Notes under the pieces: model-generated
Databases searched by the model: none
Told to the model about the DNA's origin: nothing
Seen by the model: only the letters and a program-made list of their open reading frames with translations
In this document: piece by piece, positions 17,053-17,333 of the stretch
How the letters are laid out: each line of letters opens with the position of its first letter
Position numbering within the stretch: position 1 is the first letter of the stretch
Position numbers and translations under genes: made by a program
Origin: JAVBOP01 sp031550405
GTDB taxonomy: Bacteria > Bacteroidota > Ignavibacteria > Kapaibacteriales > UBA2268
Assembly: GCA_031550405.1 (NCBI GenBank)
Contig: JAVBOP010000021.1
Span: 1 to 17,333 of the forward strand
Direction of reading: 5' to 3'
Length of the DNA stretch: 17,333 bases

Positions 17053-17333
17053 ATGAAAGATTTATACAAAAAAATAGCGAGCGATATACGGCATAAAAGC
17101 TTGTTTTTAGACAGGCATGATGGCTTGGAAGCAGGCTGTGGCGCTATTCTTTTGTCCAATTTCATCTGCACAAGTACACAAGTACACAAGTACACAAGTA
17201 CACAAGTACTTACCTCTTCTTCTTCTAATCGTGAAATATCATACATATATAAAAATTATTTTAGATTTTGCAATTCTTTTGGTCAAAACGGCACTGTCAA
17301 ATCGGCTTGCTATGCCTATGCAAAATCAACTTC
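17053..17333 (+). CDS. Partial ORF of unknown function with internal 8-bp tandem repeat
   Basis: An open frame of 93 codons runs from ATG at 17053 past the right edge of the window. It starts MKDLYKKIASDIRHKSLFLD and continues to a short Cys-containing segment (AGCGAILLSNFIC). It then crosses five tandem copies of ACAAGTAC, translated as TSTQVHKYTSTQV (residues 40-52), and a Ser run from TCT codons. I do not recognise a family. Only this frame is open from the ATG to the repeat on the plus strand. A -7-like promoter box sits just upstream. There is no Shine-Dalgarno sequence. After the repeat, the next frame (+1) is also open to the window edge and more hydrophobic, so the frame of the native protein beyond the repeat is uncertain. 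It could also be a decayed remnant. Confidence 0.4.
   Translation, partial: MKDLYKKIASDIRHKSLFLDRHDGLEAGCGAILLSNFICTSTQVHKYTSTQVLTSSSSNREISYIYKNYFRFCNSFGQNGTVKSACYAYAKST
17170..17209 (+). repeat. Tandem repeat, five perfect copies of ACAAGTAC
   Basis: Exactly 40 bases made of five identical 8-bp units with no mismatch, inside the ORF starting at 17053. The unit is not a multiple of three, so gain or loss of a copy shifts the reading frame. Confidence 0.95.

Noticed and set aside
17170..17209. CRISPR array.
   Set aside because: The units are 8 bp and directly contiguous with no spacers; this is a simple tandem repeat.
17037..17246. A 69-codon minus-strand frame across the octamer repeat.
   Set aside because: Its VLVYLCTC pattern is only the repeat read backwards, and it lies opposite the better plus-strand ORF.

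Overview
The window looks like chromosomal DNA from an AT-rich bacterium of the Bacteroidota/Chlorobi superphylum. The main evidence is a 2000-residue secreted protein that ends in a type IX secretion (Por/T9SS type A) sorting domain. An 'LPVPVKLLGFNA'-type fibronectin-like module precedes that domain, and the combination is common in Ignavibacteria/Kapabacteria-like genomes. Supporting signs are -7 boxes of the TAnnTTTG type, weak or absent Shine-Dalgarno sequences at several starts, and a Bacteroidetes/Chlorobi-style MtnA sequence ('THCNAGWLAAVDRG'). Placement below the superphylum is inference.

Layout. Positions 1-2729 read on the minus strand: a putative 41-residue membrane peptide (41-166), greA (392-868), a short serA-type 3-phosphoglycerate dehydrogenase (967-1878) and a DedA-family membrane protein (2076-2729). 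Intrinsic terminators follow serA and greA. From 2896 onward everything reads on the plus strand: mtnA, the giant T9SS cargo protein (4171-10173), an M49-type (dipeptidyl peptidase III-like) lipoprotein (10362-12044), ftsH (12259-14304), metG (14472-16700) and a partial unknown ORF running off the right edge (17053-17333). The giant gene, the M49 gene and ftsH each end in a strong intrinsic terminator, so most genes here appear to be single transcription units rather than an operon.

Functionally this is mostly housekeeping: transcript elongation, serine synthesis, methionine salvage, membrane protein quality control and tRNA charging. Two envelope or surface proteins sit in the middle. No secretion machinery, mobile element, tRNA, rRNA or CRISPR array was seen, and I did not find a convincing new multi-gene system.

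The most notable non-genic structures are: (i) a 24-bp imperfect palindrome present three times in plus-strand intergenic positions, each copy able to encode a five-codon ATG...TAA mini-ORF, one copy forming the 3' end of mtnA; (ii) five perfect tandem copies of an 8-bp unit inside the last, truncated ORF, arranged like a phase-variable contingency locus; (iii) a two-hairpin palindromic element at 16882-16917.
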